Assembly (NCBI RefSeq): GCF_008692845.1
Contig: NZ_VXJW01000003.1
Location: forward strand, 1-64,000
Origin: Salmonella enterica subsp. arizonae
GTDB lineage: Bacteria; Pseudomonadota; Gammaproteobacteria; Enterobacterales; Enterobacteriaceae
Length of the DNA stretch: 64,000 bases
Direction of reading: 5' to 3'
Shown: positions 1-10,245 of the stretch, piece after piece
Numbering within the stretch: the first letter of the stretch is position 1
Layout: each line of letters begins with the position of its first letter
Program-made: the position numbers and the translations under genes
Notes under the pieces: model-generated
Told to the model about the DNA's origin: nothing
The model's input: only the letters and a program-made list of their open reading frames with translations
The model's database searches: none

Positions 1-256
1 TAATTCCCGGCTGATGTCCGGTCCACAACAGATCCTGATGATAGCTGTCGCGCACGCGGCGCAGGGGTTCGCCCCGCCAGTACACCTCCCCGCCGTCCGG
101 GCGCGCCAGCCCGGTCAGCAGGCGCAGCAGGGTGGTTTTCCCCGCGCCGTTGCCGCCGGTGATTTGCACCCACTCCCCGGCGTCCACGGTGAACGACAGC
201 CCGCGAAACAGCGTCCTCTCGTCCCGCTCGCAGTGCAGTTCTCTGGCTTCAAGCAT
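1..256 (-). CDS. ccmA: Haem exporter ATP-binding protein CcmA, 5' part only
   Basis: The minus strand opens with [13 protein letters not shown] and continues in frame past the left edge of the window, so only about 85 N-terminal residues are visible. The Walker A motif GGNGAGKTT lies near residue 40. This is the ATPase of the CcmABCDE machinery that releases haem-loaded CcmE for cytochrome c maturation in the periplasm. It starts 20 bp after the napC stop, and the preceding operon encodes two c-type cytochromes (NapB, NapC) that need this machinery. The ATG at 256 is chosen because the family normally begins MLEAR. Confidence 0.93.
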   Translation of the reverse strand, partial: MLEARELHCERDERTLFRGLSFTVDAGEWVQITGGNGAGKTTLLRLLTGLARPDGGEVYWRGEPLRRVRDSYHQDLLWTGHQPGI

Positions 257-276
257 TCCCACGCATTAACGTCCTG

Positions 277-879
277 TCAGAATCCTGGTTTAACATCACG
301 CATATCCGGAAGTTTATGCGCGATCCCTTTGTGGCAATCGATACAGGTCTGTCCGTCTTTTACCGCCTGATCGTGCATTTTCGCCGCGACGCCTTTTTGC
401 GCTGTCAGATCCATAAAGTCGAAATTGTGGCAGTTGCGGCATTCCTGCGAATTGTTGTCTTTCATACGTCGCCACTCATTTTGCGCCATCGTCAGGCGAT
501 GAGCTTCAAATTTCTGCGGTGTATCTATCAATCCAAATACCTTAGCGTACAGTTCCTTACTGGCTTTTATCTTACGGATCATCTTTGGCCCCCACTCATG
601 CGGCACATGGCAGTCAGGGCAGGTGGCGCGAACGCCGCTACGGTTGTTGTAGTGGACGGTTTCCATATATTCCTGATACACCGTGTTGCGCATTTCATGG
701 CAGCTAATACAAAACTCTTCGGTGTTGGCTTTTTCCATCCCGGTATTGAAGCCGCCCCAGAAGATAATACCGCCGATAAAACCGATTAACAGCAAGGTCC
801 CCAGCGCCAGACGGCTGGGGCTGCGCCACCATCGCCAGACGCGCTTTATCCAGCCGGGTTTACGGTTAGAATTTTCCAT
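277..879 (-). CDS. napC: Periplasmic nitrate reductase tetrahaem cytochrome NapC
   Basis: This 200-residue membrane-anchored quinol dehydrogenase of the NapC/NirT family passes electrons from quinol to NapB and NapA. One transmembrane segment spans about residues 23-42. Four CXXCH haem sites follow: CISCH at 57-61, CPDCH at 87-91, CRNCH near 147 and CIDCH near 179. Length and haem number are normal. It is the last nap gene, 10 bp after napB and just before ccmA. Maturation depends on the Ccm system encoded next door. Confidence 0.97.
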   Translation of the reverse strand: MENSNRKPGWIKRVWRWWRSPSRLALGTLLLIGFIGGIIFWGGFNTGMEKANTEEFCISCHEMRNTVYQEYMETVHYNNRSGVRATCPDCHVPHEWGPKMIRKIKASKELYAKVFGLIDTPQKFEAHRLTMAQNEWRRMKDNNSQECRNCHNFDFMDLTAQKGVAAKMHDQAVKDGQTCIDCHKGIAHKLPDMRDVKPGF

Positions 880-888
880 AATGACCTC

Positions 889-1338
889 TTATTTCCCGTA
901 ACCTTTCGAGGGGGTAAAGGTATTGTCGACAATCGGCGCGGTATCAGACTGCGGTACGTGGCACTGCCGGCAGAAATAACGACGCGGCGCGACGTTGCCC
1001 GACACTTTACCGTCGCTGTCCATAAAGTGCGTCGGGCTGATACGCGGCGCGCCCGTAGTACGATAACTTTCTACGCCGTGGCATTGCAGGCAGCGGTTGG
1101 TATTGGTGGTCACCTGGTAGCCCTCGACGCTGTGCGGGATCATCGGCGGCTGGTTGACGTAATTCAGCGGCATACGCTCCTGCTCTTTCGGCATACGAAT
1201 CGCCCCTTCCTGCGTCCCGGATACTTCCGGCGACTGGCTCAGATCCACTCCGTTTGCCGCCCAAACCGCACCACTTACCACCAGGGCAAGCGTGGCCATC
1301 CATTGACACAGCGCTTTCATCAGGTCATGGCTTTTCAT
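889..1338 (-). CDS. napB: Periplasmic nitrate reductase dihaem cytochrome NapB
   Basis: This 149-residue secreted cytochrome is the small electron-transfer subunit paired with NapA. A Sec signal peptide covers about residues 1-28 and ends near VWAA. Two CXXCH sites are seen, CLQCH at 83-87 and CRQCH at 123-127. The frame extends seven codons further upstream, but the ATG at 1338 (MKSHDL) matches the family and overlaps the napH stop as ATGA, which indicates translational coupling. Confidence 0.97.
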   Translation of the reverse strand: MKSHDLMKALCQWMATLALVVSGAVWAANGVDLSQSPEVSGTQEGAIRMPKEQERMPLNYVNQPPMIPHSVEGYQVTTNTNRCLQCHGVESYRTTGAPRISPTHFMDSDGKVSGNVAPRRYFCRQCHVPQSDTAPIVDNTFTPSKGYGK

Positions 1339-2198
1339 GATTTCGCTCCCGAACTCCATCGTGTTGTTATTGTAAAAACATCCTCAGAACAGACATCCAC
1401 GCAGCGGCCGCAGGTCATGCAGTCGCGGTGGGTTACCTGCGCCGGGCTTTGCTCATCCAGCACCGGCGCACGTAGCACATGCGGTTCCGGGCAAACATGA
1501 AAACAATCCATACAGCGATTACATTTCTCGCGTTTTTTGGCCGCCACGGTCACTACGCCTTTACTGCCCAGCACGCCATATAGCGTTCCCATCGGGCAAA
1601 TATGACCGCACCAACCGTGCTCAACGACTAATAAATCAAATAAAAACAAAGCAATAATCAGCAGCGCGCCGCTACTAAATCCCATGACCAGGCTACGGCC
1701 TAACAGCGACACGGGATTGATCCATTCCCACAGCAACGTGCCAGTCAACGCCGAACCGATTAACACCACCACCAGGAGTACGTACCGTATATGGCGCGGA
1801 ATCGTCGCAGACTGATTCAGGTCAAGCTTCCTGCGCATCCAGTTAGCCAAATCGGTAACGGGATTTAGCGGGCAAACCCAACTGCAAAATACTCGCTTTC
1901 CCGCCAGCGCATACAGCACAGTGATAATTACCGCTCCCGTCAGCGCTACGGCCGCGGGAAGATGTCCACTGGCGAGGCTTTCCAGGGTAATCAGCGGATC
2001 GGTCAGCGGGAGGGTATCGAACAGCAAACTACCGCTGTAGTTGCCATGCAAAACCCAAAAACCCAGCCACGGGCCGCTGAGAAACATCCCCAGCACCATA
2101 AACTGGCTGATACGCCGTAACACCAGCCAACGGTGGCTGCGCCACCAACCTTTTTTCACCCACGCTTCTCGCCCGGCGTCACGTTTACGATTTGCCAT
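1335..2198 (-). CDS. napH: Quinol dehydrogenase membrane subunit NapH
   Basis: The 287-residue protein has about four transmembrane segments (first near residues 27-50), the CX3CP-type motif CSWVCP near residue 105, and HICPMG near residue 200. Two [4Fe-4S] ferredoxin clusters follow at the cytoplasmic C-terminus ([12 protein letters not shown] and [11 protein letters not shown]). With NapG it forms a second route from ubiquinol/menaquinol into NapC-NapB-NapA. Its start overlaps the napG end by 14 bp and its stop overlaps the napB start. Confidence 0.96.
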   Translation of the reverse strand: MANRKRDAGREAWVKKGWWRSHRWLVLRRISQFMVLGMFLSGPWLGFWVLHGNYSGSLLFDTLPLTDPLITLESLASGHLPAAVALTGAVIITVLYALAGKRVFCSWVCPLNPVTDLANWMRRKLDLNQSATIPRHIRYVLLVVVLIGSALTGTLLWEWINPVSLLGRSLVMGFSSGALLIIALFLFDLLVVEHGWCGHICPMGTLYGVLGSKGVVTVAAKKREKCNRCMDCFHVCPEPHVLRAPVLDEQSPAQVTHRDCMTCGRCVDVCSEDVFTITTRWSSGAKS

Positions 2199-2880
2199 CT
2201 TTCCCCTCCAGCCAGCCGAAGCGGTAATGGTGCCCTAGCTCCCCTTTCGCCAACGACAACGGCAACACTTTTATCGCCGGTTGCTCCAGTACGCAGACTT
2301 TTTCGCATTTACCGCAGCCGGTACAGGCGTCGCTGTGTACGGTGGGCAGAAAACGCGCATGTTTGCCGGTACGCATGTTGCGATCCAGTTCCAGCGTGAT
2401 GGCCTCATCAATTTTCGGGCATTCGCGGTAACAAACGTCACAGCGCAACCCCTGAAAGTTAAGGCAGTTTTCCTGATCCAGCAGTACAGCCAGCCCCATG
2501 CGCGAGTCATCAATGGAGACGATATCTTTATCCAGCGCCCCGCTGGGACAAACTTTGGCGCACGGAATGTCTTCACACATTTCACAGGGGATGTCGCGAG
2601 CGACGAAATAGGGCGTACCAGCCGATAGTCCGGAGGCCAGCGTCGCCAGTTTTAGCGTGTCGTATGGACACGCCTGAACGCACTGCCCACAGCGCACGCA
2701 GGCGCTGGCGAAGGCGTTTTCATTCAGCGCACCTGGCGGGCGCAGCCGCACACCCGTTGCGCGCGCGGTTTGCTGTTGCAAGCCCAGCGCCACGCCAACC
2801 GCCGCCAGCCCGCCCGCAGTGCGCACAACATCACGCAAAAAGCGGCGGCGGCCATTTTGGAGTTTCGCTGTACGGGACAT
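2185..2880 (-). CDS. napG: Ferredoxin-type protein NapG
   Basis: The 231-residue iron-sulfur protein begins with a twin-arginine signal ([16 protein letters not shown], about residues 9-24), so it is probably folded before export to the periplasm. Four cysteine clusters of ferredoxin type follow: [26 protein letters not shown], a third around CDVCYRECP, and [11 protein letters not shown]. It works with the membrane protein NapH as a quinol dehydrogenase for the Nap system. It lies 6 bp downstream of napA. Confidence 0.96.
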   Translation of the reverse strand: MSRTAKLQNGRRRFLRDVVRTAGGLAAVGVALGLQQQTARATGVRLRPPGALNENAFASACVRCGQCVQACPYDTLKLATLASGLSAGTPYFVARDIPCEMCEDIPCAKVCPSGALDKDIVSIDDSRMGLAVLLDQENCLNFQGLRCDVCYRECPKIDEAITLELDRNMRTGKHARFLPTVHSDACTGCGKCEKVCVLEQPAIKVLPLSLAKGELGHHYRFGWLEGKDGKS

Positions 2881-2886
2881 AGCGCG

Positions 2887-5373
2887 TTACACCTTCGCCA
2901 GTTTAACGGCGCATTTCTTGAAATCCGTCTCTTTAGAGAGCGGGTCCGTCGCATCCAGCGTCAGGTTGTTCACCAGTTGAGCGGCATCGAAAAACGGCAT
3001 ATACACCAGCCCCTGCGGCGGGCGGTTGCGGCCACGCGTTTCGACAAACGAAATCACTTCGCCGCGGCGGGACGATACTTTAACCTTATCGCCGCGACGC
3101 AGATCGCGCGCTTTCGCATCCAGCGGGTGGATAAAGACCACTGCTTCCGGGAAGGCGCGATGCAGTTCAGGCACGCGGCGCGTCATACTGCCGGTATGCC
3201 AGTGTTCCAGCACGCGACCGGTGGAAAGCCACAGATCGTACTCGTTGTCCGGCGACTCCGCCGCGGGTTCAAACGGCAGCGCGAAGATCACTGCTTTGCC
3301 ATCCGGTTTACCGTAGAATTTGTACCCTTCCCCCGCTTTTACGTAGGGGTCGTTGCCTTCGCTGTAGCGCCACTGTGTCTCTTTACCGTCAACCACCGGC
3401 CAGCGTAAACCGCGCGCATTGTGGTAATCGTCGAACGGCGCCAGATCATGACCGTGGCCGCGTCCAAACCAGGCGTATTCTTCAAACAACCCTTTTTGCA
3501 GATAGAAGCCCAGTTCACGGGATTCGTCATTTAACTGATCCTCTTTCAGCTCGCTCAGCGGGAATTTGCTGACCGCAGGCGTGGCGAACAGGACGTCATA
3601 CAGCGTTTTACCGCGCAGCTCCGGCTTCTGAGCCAACAACGCTTCCGGCCAGACCTCCTCGGTTTTAAAACGACGGGAGAACTGCACCAGTTGCCAGAGA
3701 TCGGATTTGGCTTCGCCCGGCGCTTTAATTTGCTGACGCCAGAACTGCGTGCGGCGTTCGGCGTTGCCATAAGCGCCTTCTTTTTCAACCCACATGGCGG
3801 TCGGCAGGATCAGATCCGCAGACAGCGCGCTAACGGTCGGGTAAGGATCGGAGACAATGATGAAGTTACGCGGATCGCGCCAGCCCGGCATACGATCTTC
3901 GTTGATGTTCGGCCCTGCCTGCATATTGTTATTACACATCACCCAGTAGACGTTCAGTTTGCCGTCTTTCAGCGCGCGATCTTGCGCCACCGCGTGTAAA
4001 CCCACTTTTGCCGGAATAGTGCCAGCGGGGATCTGCCAGTGTTTTTCGCAGATATCGCGGTGTTTTTCGTTCGTTACGACCATATCTGCCGGTAGACGGT
4101 GTGAGAAAGTTCCCACTTCACGCGCCGTACCGCAGGCAGAAGGCTGGCCGGTCAGGGAGAAAGGACCGCAGCCAGGCTGGGAGATTTTGCCGGTCAGCAG
4201 ATGCAGGTTGTAAACCAGGTTATTCGCCCACACGCCGCGGGTATGCTGGTTAAAGCCCATCGTCCAGTAAGAGATCACTCTCTTGTTCGGATCGGCATAG
4301 AGTTGCGCCAACTGTTCCAGTTGGTCTTTCGGCACGCCGGTCATTGCAGCGGTTTTGTCCAGCGTATACTCCGCCACGAAGGCTTTATACTCGTCGAAGC
4401 TCATCGGCCCGGAAGCGTCGGAGCCCGGATTCTTCGCCGCTTTTTCCAGCGGGTGCGTCGGGCGTAAGCCGTAGCCGATATCCGTCGCCCCTTTACGCAG
4501 ATTCACATGCTTTGTAAAAAAATCCTGATTTACCGCATCGTGCTGAATAATGTAATTGGCGATATAGTTAAGGATCATCAGATCGCTTTGCGGGGTAAAA
4601 ACAATACCGTTGTCCGCCAGTTCAAAGCTACGGTGCTGGAAGGTGGAGAGGACCGCGACCTTCACGTTCGGATCGGACAAACGGCGATTAGTGATGCGCG
4701 ACCATAAAATCGGGTGCATCTCCGCCATGTTGGAACCCCACAGCACAAACGCATCGGCCTGCTCAATATCGTCGTAGCAGCCCATCGGTTCATCCATGCC
4801 AAAGGTGCGCATAAAGCCCACCACCGCCGACGCCATGCAGTGACGCGCATTCGGGTCGATGTTGTTAGAGCGGAAACCCGCCTTGAACAATTTTGCAGCG
4901 GCATAGCCTTCCCAGATGGTCCATTGACCAGAGCCAAACATGCCGATCGCTTCTGGTCCTTTCTCTTTCAGGGACGTTTTAAACTTCTCTTCCATCACAT
5001 CGAAGGCTTGATCCCAGCTCACTGGCGTAAACTCGCCGTCTTTGTGATATTTGCCGTCTTTCATGCGCAACATTGGCTGCGTCAGACGATCTTTACCGTA
5101 CATAATTTTGGGCAGGAAGTAGCCTTTAATGCAGTTCAGACCACGGTTGACCGGCGCGTCCGGGTCGCCCTGGCAGGCGACCACGCGGCCCTGCTGCGTT
5201 CCCACTAACACACCGCAGCCCGTTCCGCAAAAACGGCACGGCGCTTTGTCCCATTTGATGGCTTCCTGCTGCCCGACAACGGCGCGGGCGACGCCCGGCA
5301 CGCTCAAACCGGCAGCCGCCGCAGCGGCCGCAACGGCGTTAGCTTTCATAAAGCTACGACGACTGAGTTTCAT
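2887..5373 (-). CDS. napA: Periplasmic nitrate reductase catalytic subunit NapA
   Basis: The 828-residue molybdoenzyme reduces nitrate to nitrite in the periplasm. It starts with a Tat signal ([11 protein letters not shown], cleavage near ARA at about residue 31). A [4Fe-4S] motif [10 protein letters not shown] with a later CIKG lies in the first 90 residues. The active-site region contains NARHCMAS, whose cysteine is the expected molybdenum ligand, and a bis-MGD binding fold follows to the end. Length is normal. The ATG overlaps the napD stop (ATGA), which fits NapD being the chaperone that binds this signal peptide. Confidence 0.98.
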   Translation of the reverse strand: MKLSRRSFMKANAVAAAAAAAGLSVPGVARAVVGQQEAIKWDKAPCRFCGTGCGVLVGTQQGRVVACQGDPDAPVNRGLNCIKGYFLPKIMYGKDRLTQPMLRMKDGKYHKDGEFTPVSWDQAFDVMEEKFKTSLKEKGPEAIGMFGSGQWTIWEGYAAAKLFKAGFRSNNIDPNARHCMASAVVGFMRTFGMDEPMGCYDDIEQADAFVLWGSNMAEMHPILWSRITNRRLSDPNVKVAVLSTFQHRSFELADNGIVFTPQSDLMILNYIANYIIQHDAVNQDFFTKHVNLRKGATDIGYGLRPTHPLEKAAKNPGSDASGPMSFDEYKAFVAEYTLDKTAAMTGVPKDQLEQLAQLYADPNKRVISYWTMGFNQHTRGVWANNLVYNLHLLTGKISQPGCGPFSLTGQPSACGTAREVGTFSHRLPADMVVTNEKHRDICEKHWQIPAGTIPAKVGLHAVAQDRALKDGKLNVYWVMCNNNMQAGPNINEDRMPGWRDPRNFIIVSDPYPTVSALSADLILPTAMWVEKEGAYGNAERRTQFWRQQIKAPGEAKSDLWQLVQFSRRFKTEEVWPEALLAQKPELRGKTLYDVLFATPAVSKFPLSELKEDQLNDESRELGFYLQKGLFEEYAWFGRGHGHDLAPFDDYHNARGLRWPVVDGKETQWRYSEGNDPYVKAGEGYKFYGKPDGKAVIFALPFEPAAESPDNEYDLWLSTGRVLEHWHTGSMTRRVPELHRAFPEAVVFIHPLDAKARDLRRGDKVKVSSRRGEVISFVETRGRNRPPQGLVYMPFFDAAQLVNNLTLDATDPLSKETDFKKCAVKLAKV

Positions 5374-5633
5374 GGTGTTTCCTCACCTTGCTCATCCTGC
5401 TGGTGATAAACCAGCGACACCGCCAGTACGCCCTCAACATTGCGTACTGACTCAATTGCTTGCATCAGCGATTCGCTCTGCTCTGCCTCTACCACCACGA
5501 TCAACTGGCCGCTTTCAACGTCGCTTAACGCGACTTCGCAACCCGGCAACGTCTGCAACTGTGTGCGGACGGCGGCGATATTCTGACTTTTGGCCTGTAC
5601 GACCAGGCTACAGACCTGCCAGTTAGTGTGCAT
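5370..5633 (-). CDS. napD: NapA signal-peptide chaperone NapD
   Basis: This small 87-residue cytoplasmic protein binds the Tat signal of NapA and delays export until the molybdenum cofactor is inserted. The frame is open for 54 more codons upstream, but those overlap napF. The start at MHTNWQV fits the family length and gives an 11-bp overlap with the napF end. The C-terminus overlaps the napA ATG. Confidence 0.95.
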   Translation of the reverse strand: MHTNWQVCSLVVQAKSQNIAAVRTQLQTLPGCEVALSDVESGQLIVVVEAEQSESLMQAIESVRNVEGVLAVSLVYHQQDEQGEETP

Positions 5634-6114
5634 GGTTGTTCTCCGCTTTAATGGCTGACACTGGACAGATAGCGACACACGCCCCGCATCCGTTACAGGC
5701 CTGCGGGTCAAGCTGCGGCTGGTAAATACCGGATAACGTGGGGCGAAAGGTAATGGCCATAGGCTCACAACTGTCCTGGCAACGATGGCATTCAACCGAT
5801 TGCCTGGCGAGGCAGTTTTCTCCGAGCGTAAAAATCAGATCCCAGGCCCTGGTGTGGCGCGGAAGAAAAAGAGACTCGCTACAGGCTTGCGCGCAGGCAT
5901 AACAAAAACTGCACTCGCCCTGTTTGAAATCTACGCCCGGATACCCTCCCGTTCCTCGTTGCAGGATATTGGACTCACACGCCTGGATACAGGCGTCGCA
6001 ACGCAGACACTGGGCAAGAAAATAAGACGCTTCTCTGGCCCACGGCGGAAGAATCCCATTGCTGGCGTTGCGCCAACTGCCGGTCAACATGCTTCGACGG
6101 GATAAATCAACCAT
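5623..6114 (-). CDS. napF: Ferredoxin-type protein NapF
   Basis: First gene of the nap operon; 163 residues. Three ferredoxin-like cysteine clusters are visible: CLRCDACIQACE near residue 35, CSFCYACAQACS near 67, and CNGCGACVAICP near 142. There is no signal peptide. NapF is known as a cytoplasmic accessory protein that interacts with NapA before export. I chose MVDLSRRS (ATG at 6114) rather than the ATG eight codons upstream because it matches the usual start region of the family. Confidence 0.94.
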   Translation of the reverse strand: MVDLSRRSMLTGSWRNASNGILPPWAREASYFLAQCLRCDACIQACESNILQRGTGGYPGVDFKQGECSFCYACAQACSESLFLPRHTRAWDLIFTLGENCLARQSVECHRCQDSCEPMAITFRPTLSGIYQPQLDPQACNGCGACVAICPVSAIKAENNHAH

Positions 6115-6224
6115 GATATCGCCCTTCCTTAACGACACGCTTCCATAGGGGTAAATAGCAATAAAAACCGCACAATTTATGAGTAGTTATTTTTGTAAAT
6201 AAGATATTTCAGGATGTGTTAGAG

Positions 6225-6359
6225 ATGCATACCCCGATAGAGGTAAATGCTGTTGCCGGATCAAAAGACTGCCGGGTAAAGGCCGACAAACGTGCTTTTT
6301 CTCACATTTCAATGAGTTATATAGATATTTATATAACGAAAAACACAAGCAGCCAATAA
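6225..6359 (+). CDS. yojO: Small yojO-like ORF (44 residues)
   Basis: The plus strand reads MHTPIEVNAVAGSKDC and continues with KRAFSHIS to a TAA at 6357-6359. It resembles E. coli YojO as I remember it (both start MHTPI, share VAGSK, KRAF, HIS and IYI), but ends about ten residues earlier. A possible ribosome-binding site (agga) lies 11 bases upstream. The ORF runs through the NarP and FNR-like sites of nap, so its conservation may reflect the operator rather than a protein. No function is known to me. Confidence 0.45.
   Translation: MHTPIEVNAVAGSKDCRVKADKRAFSHISMSYIDIYITKNTSSQ
6230..6245 (-). promoter_or_regulatory. NarL/NarP 7-2-7 operator upstream of napF
   Basis: TACCCCG-AT-AGAGGTA is an inverted pair of nitrate-response heptamers spaced by 2 bp, the arrangement NarP and NarL bind. 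Its centre is exactly 20 bp from the FNR-like site next to it. The E. coli napF control region, as I recall it, has the same spacing (sites at -44.5 and -64.5). By that analogy the start of transcription is near 6193. Confidence 0.75.
6251..6264 (-). promoter_or_regulatory. FNR-like site upstream of napF
   Basis: On the minus strand this reads TTGAT-CCGG-CAACA, with one perfect FNR half-site and one poor one. The weak half is the main doubt. The position relative to the NarP site supports the call. Confidence 0.55.
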
Positions 6360-6513
6360 TATTATTCATACCTTAAATATCAGAACATTCCACTGGATAA
6401 TAAGATTGCTATTTATTAATAAACTTAAAAATATGAATTAATACGGATTAATAGATAATGTAAATGTGTTAACCTGTCCCTTGTGCATACAGAAATAGCA
6501 GAAAGGAAATACT

Positions 6514-7014
6514 GTGAACAATAAAATGAAGATGTTTGTTCCTGCCGTCGTCTTCGCCGCCAGCGCCTCTGCCTGGGCCGTCAATGGCGATAACGCCCAG
6601 CCGCTGGAGAAAATCGCCCCCTATCCGCAGGCGGAAAAAGGAATGAAGCGGCAAGTGATTACCCTAACCCCTCAGCAGGATGAATCTACCCTTAAAGTGG
6701 AATTGTTGATTGGTCAAACACTAAACGTGGATTGTAACCAGCATCGTCTCGGCGGCAAGCTGAAAACAAAAACTCTGGAAGGCTGGGGCTATGACTATTA
6801 TGTCTTTGATAACGTCACCTCTCAGGTATCGACCATGATGGCCTGTCCTGAAGGTAAGAAAGAGCCAAAATTCGTCACCGCCTGGCTGGGTCAAGACGGG
6901 ATGCTGCGCTACAACAGCAAGCTGCCGATCGTGGTGTATACCCCGGCGAATGTGGACGTGAAATACCGCATCTGGAAAGCGGACGCTAACGTACAAAACG
7001 CCGTAGCGCGTTAA
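6514..7014 (+). CDS. eco: Ecotin, periplasmic serine protease inhibitor
   Basis: The 166-residue precursor has a Sec signal of about 22 residues ([17 protein letters not shown]). Mature ecotin is a dimeric inhibitor of trypsin-fold proteases. The reactive loop is seen as [10 protein letters not shown] (residues 105-114), with the methionine pair supplying P1 and a cysteine beside it for the family disulfide (partner Cys74). The start is a GTG preceded by gaaagga; the in-frame ATGs at 6526 and 6532 would shorten the signal. Monocistronic by appearance. Confidence 0.95.
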   Translation: MNNKMKMFVPAVVFAASASAWAVNGDNAQPLEKIAPYPQAEKGMKRQVITLTPQQDESTLKVELLIGQTLNVDCNQHRLGGKLKTKTLEGWGYDYYVFDNVTSQVSTMMACPEGKKEPKFVTAWLGQDGMLRYNSKLPIVVYTPANVDVKYRIWKADANVQNAVAR

Positions 7015-7211
7015 TTTTCACAGCCCGGTCACGCTTATCGGGCATTCGCCTCCCAGTTTGTGCCGCGATGCGGGTTTCTGTTTATTGGGTTATACGTAAA
7101 ACACTTCTGGAAACCCGCTCGTGGGACAGGTAGTATGCGGCGCTTTACTATTCGCCGCACGGACGCCTGTCGGTCTGCTGTAATCAGGCCTGATTTGACC
7201 TGAGAGTGTTT

Positions 7212-8459
7212 ATGTCTGCAACGTCTTTCCCCTCTACTACCGCTACGGAATATGCCGTTAGCCGTGTAATACGTTCCCCGCGCCTGTTGGTTCGCGAAAC
7301 GCTGGCTGGCGTGCTTACCGCGCTGGCGCTGATCCCGGAAGTGATCTCCTTTTCAGTTATTGCGGGCGTTGACCCTAAAGTCAGCCTGATCGCTTCCGTG
7401 GTGCTGTGTCTGGCGATGTCCGTATTAGGCGGTCGTCCGGCAATGGTCACGGCGGCGGCTGGTTCCGTCGCGCTGGTCATCGGTCCAATGGTCAGCCAGC
7501 ATGGCGTACAGTATATTTTGCCCGCGGTAGTCCTGGCCGGCGTTATTCAGATCCTGTTCGGGGTGCTGGGAATGGCGAGGCTGATGCGCTTTATTCCTGC
7601 CGCCGTGATGACAGGATTTGTTAACGCGCTCGGCATTTTGATTTTCTTTGCGCAGGTGCCACACTTCTGGAGTAAAAGTCCGTTAATCTGGGGGCTGTTT
7701 GTCCTGACGCTGCTGATTGTATTGTGGGCGCCACGCGTGATTAAAAGCATTCCCGCGCCGCTAATTGCCATCGTCCTGCTGACCGTGTTTACCGCCACAA
7801 CCGGGCAACTGCTGCCTACCGTCGGCGATGAGGGCCCCATGAGTCGCGGGCTGCCAGGGCTGACGCTGCTGTCCGTCCCGCTTAACTGGCAAACGCTGGC
7901 GATTATCTGGCCCTGCGCGTTGAGCATCGCCTTTGTCGGCCTGATGGAGTCGCTGCTGACGGCGAAACTGGTGGACGATTTGACGGCGACGCCATCGAAT
8001 AAAAAACGAGAAAGCGCCGGGCTGGGTATCGCGAATATCCTGGCCGGTTTTTACGGCGGTATTGCCGGCTGTGCGATGATTGGCCAAACCATAGTCAACG
8101 TTGAAATGGGCAAAGGCCGCAGTCGCGTCTCGACGCTGGCCGCCGGCGTAGTGTTGTTACTGCTGGTCACGGCGCTCAGCGAGGTGATGGCGAAAATCCC
8201 GATGGCGGTGCTGGCAGGTATTATGGCGATTGTGGCAGTGAAAACCTTTAGCTGGCACAGTATCCAGCCCGCTACGCTGACGCGTTTACCCATCGCGGAA
8301 ACGCTGGTGATGCTGGTTACCGTGGCGGCAACGGTCTATACGGCAAATCTGGCGATTGGCGTCGTCGCTGGCGTTATCGCTATGCTGTTGCTTCCCCGCA
8401 TTGTCAGACAGAAAAACGCGGTGACAGCAGAAATCCCATCGCCCGCCCCGGAAAAATAA
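7212..8459 (+). CDS. SulP-family permease without STAS domain
   Basis: The 415-residue membrane protein has about eleven hydrophobic segments and the SulP signature region (TALALIPEVISFSVIAGVDP near residues 32-51, then SLIASV and GGRPAMVTAAAGSVAL). It ends soon after the last membrane segment, so the usual cytoplasmic STAS domain is missing. The likely substrate is an inorganic or carboxylic anion; the sequence does not say which. A GTG two codons upstream is an alternative start. In E. coli K-12 mqo occupies this position between eco and yojI. Confidence 0.8.
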   Translation: MSATSFPSTTATEYAVSRVIRSPRLLVRETLAGVLTALALIPEVISFSVIAGVDPKVSLIASVVLCLAMSVLGGRPAMVTAAAGSVALVIGPMVSQHGVQYILPAVVLAGVIQILFGVLGMARLMRFIPAAVMTGFVNALGILIFFAQVPHFWSKSPLIWGLFVLTLLIVLWAPRVIKSIPAPLIAIVLLTVFTATTGQLLPTVGDEGPMSRGLPGLTLLSVPLNWQTLAIIWPCALSIAFVGLMESLLTAKLVDDLTATPSNKKRESAGLGIANILAGFYGGIAGCAMIGQTIVNVEMGKGRSRVSTLAAGVVLLLLVTALSEVMAKIPMAVLAGIMAIVAVKTFSWHSIQPATLTRLPIAETLVMLVTVAATVYTANLAIGVVAGVIAMLLLPRIVRQKNAVTAEIPSPAPEK

Positions 8460-8475
8460 GCCTGGCGTTACGCCA

Positions 8476-10170
8476 TTAACCATGCCTGATAGCGCTTTGC
8501 TTATCAGGCCGTTCATCCGGCGCCATAGTCGCGGTACGCGCTACCGCATCGCGCGAGGCGGCGTCACGTTCTTCGCCGGTGAGTTCAGTTAGCTGTCCGT
8601 TACGCATTTCAAGCAGACGATCGGCGTGAATAAAATAGTGATCATCATGGCTGATGGCGAAAATGGTTTTCCCCATTTTCTGCATTAACGGCAGCAGTAC
8701 CTGATAAAACTCCCGGCGGAAATGCGGGTCCTGATCGGCGGCCCACTCATCCAGCAAAATAATATCGCGCTCTTCCGCCAGCGCCAGCAGCAGCGCAATG
8801 CGTTTTTTTTGCCCTTTCGACAGGTTAAGATTCAAAATGCGCCCGTCGTTTAGTTCCAGCTTGTGCGTCATTTTCAGGTGCTCAAGCCATTTATCGACCA
8901 GCGCGGGATTCGCGGGTTTCCCCTGCGGCCCCAGCAGGCGGTCGAATAACCAGACATCGGTGAACACCGCAGAAAACAGTTTGCGATAATCTTCCGGCTG
9001 CCCGGCGGCAATAGGCTGCCCATCAAGTAAAATCGCGCCCGATTGCGGCTGGTATAAACCGGTCAATAACATCGCCAGCGTCGATTTTCCGCTACCGTTG
9101 CCGCCAATTAAAAACAGCAGCTCGCCGCGGTGAATCGTCAGGTTAATGGGCCCCACGGAAAACGCGTTATCCTGGTAGTGAAAAACCACGTTGCGTAGCT
9201 CCAGCGTCTGCCAGCCCGGAAAGGCTTTCGGCTGCGGGAAATCGGGTTTATACGGGGCGAGCGCGAATTTATTCAGTTTATTAAATGCCACCTGGGCGGC
9301 CAGTAGCGTTGGCAACGCCCCCACCGCAGACAGTAGCGGCGTGCGCAGGAACAGCAGCGTCAGCGAATAGGTCGCCGCGACGTTGGTATCAGCCCAGCCG
9401 AGGCTATTCGCCATCCAGAAGACCAGGCCTATCGCCCCCAGCATCATAATATTCGACCAGTTGACGGCGCTCAGATGAAAAGTATCGGCACGGATAATGT
9501 GATGACGGTACTCTTTGGCGTCCGGGGTATAACATTGCTTAAAAATCTGCTCCGCACGCTCACGGTTCAACGTTAGCTCCTTGCGTCCTTCCAGCACCGT
9601 CTGATAATCGTTGTACAACTTATCTTCAGTCTCGCGCAAAGTCGCCATATGCCGGTAAACCCGCGCCACCAGCACGAATCCGCCCCAGATAGTTATGGTC
9701 ATCCAGACCGTCGTGACCAGCAGCATTTTTGTCGATAACATCGCCAGATACACTGCCGAGCCGACGGTGAGGATAATGCCCTGCACCAGTTCAGGCAGAC
9801 GCACAAAGGCGATAGTAATATTGCGAATATCGCTGGTCAGACCGGCCAGTAAAGAGGCGCTGCCCAGTTGCTCAATACGTTCGACATGCGTATCCAGGAT
9901 GCGCTTGATAAATTCACTGCGCAGGCGGTAAACGAAATGGTGTCCCAAAGTGGTTAACGCCAGTTGGGAACCTAACGTTACGGCCATTAGCAACAGGAGC
10001 AGACCGAGAAATTCCGGCAGCACCATGACGGTCGTATCCACCGTTTCAATCAGGCGCTGATTGATAAACGCGATTAGGCCAATCCCCAACGCCGCGCTGG
10101 CGAGGCTAAGCGCCATCACGCTAATAAATGGCCAGCGGTACTGCCGCCAGACAAGAATAAGAAGTTCCAT
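8476..10170 (-). CDS. yojI: Microcin J25 exporter-type ABC transporter YojI
   Basis: The 564-residue half-transporter fuses about six membrane segments (residues 10-290) to an ATPase. Walker A is GGNGSGKST, the signature is LSKGQKKR, and Walker B is IILLDEW. YojI is known to export microcin J25 and to form part of basal efflux with TolC. A GTG two codons upstream could also start it; MELLILVW is the family start. The C-terminus runs about 17 residues past the ARTA end I remember for E. coli, into a REP element, so the original stop seems lost or displaced. Confidence 0.93.
   Translation of the reverse strand: MELLILVWRQYRWPFISVMALSLASAALGIGLIAFINQRLIETVDTTVMVLPEFLGLLLLLMAVTLGSQLALTTLGHHFVYRLRSEFIKRILDTHVERIEQLGSASLLAGLTSDIRNITIAFVRLPELVQGIILTVGSAVYLAMLSTKMLLVTTVWMTITIWGGFVLVARVYRHMATLRETEDKLYNDYQTVLEGRKELTLNRERAEQIFKQCYTPDAKEYRHHIIRADTFHLSAVNWSNIMMLGAIGLVFWMANSLGWADTNVAATYSLTLLFLRTPLLSAVGALPTLLAAQVAFNKLNKFALAPYKPDFPQPKAFPGWQTLELRNVVFHYQDNAFSVGPINLTIHRGELLFLIGGNGSGKSTLAMLLTGLYQPQSGAILLDGQPIAAGQPEDYRKLFSAVFTDVWLFDRLLGPQGKPANPALVDKWLEHLKMTHKLELNDGRILNLNLSKGQKKRIALLLALAEERDIILLDEWAADQDPHFRREFYQVLLPLMQKMGKTIFAISHDDHYFIHADRLLEMRNGQLTELTGEERDAASRDAVARTATMAPDERPDKQSAIRHG
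8484..8510. repeat. REP-like palindrome
   Basis: Single repetitive extragenic palindrome of the form gcctgatagcgc...cttatcaggcc in the short gap between the two convergent genes. The last codons of yojI read into it. Confidence 0.7.
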
Positions 10171-10245
10171 GTACACAACCCGGACAGATAATAACAGCCC
10201 GCAGTTTAACTAACTCCACCTTCACAGCAATAATAATTCTTATTT

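Larger units (their letters stand above)
6115..6513. other. nap-eco divergent intergenic region
   Basis: This 399-bp gap carries the nap control sites (6230-6264) and a small plus-strand ORF (6225-6359) that overlaps them. From 6360 to 6490 the DNA is very AT-rich and should hold the eco promoter. A purine-rich ribosome-binding site (gaaagga) precedes the eco start. Confidence 0.7.
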
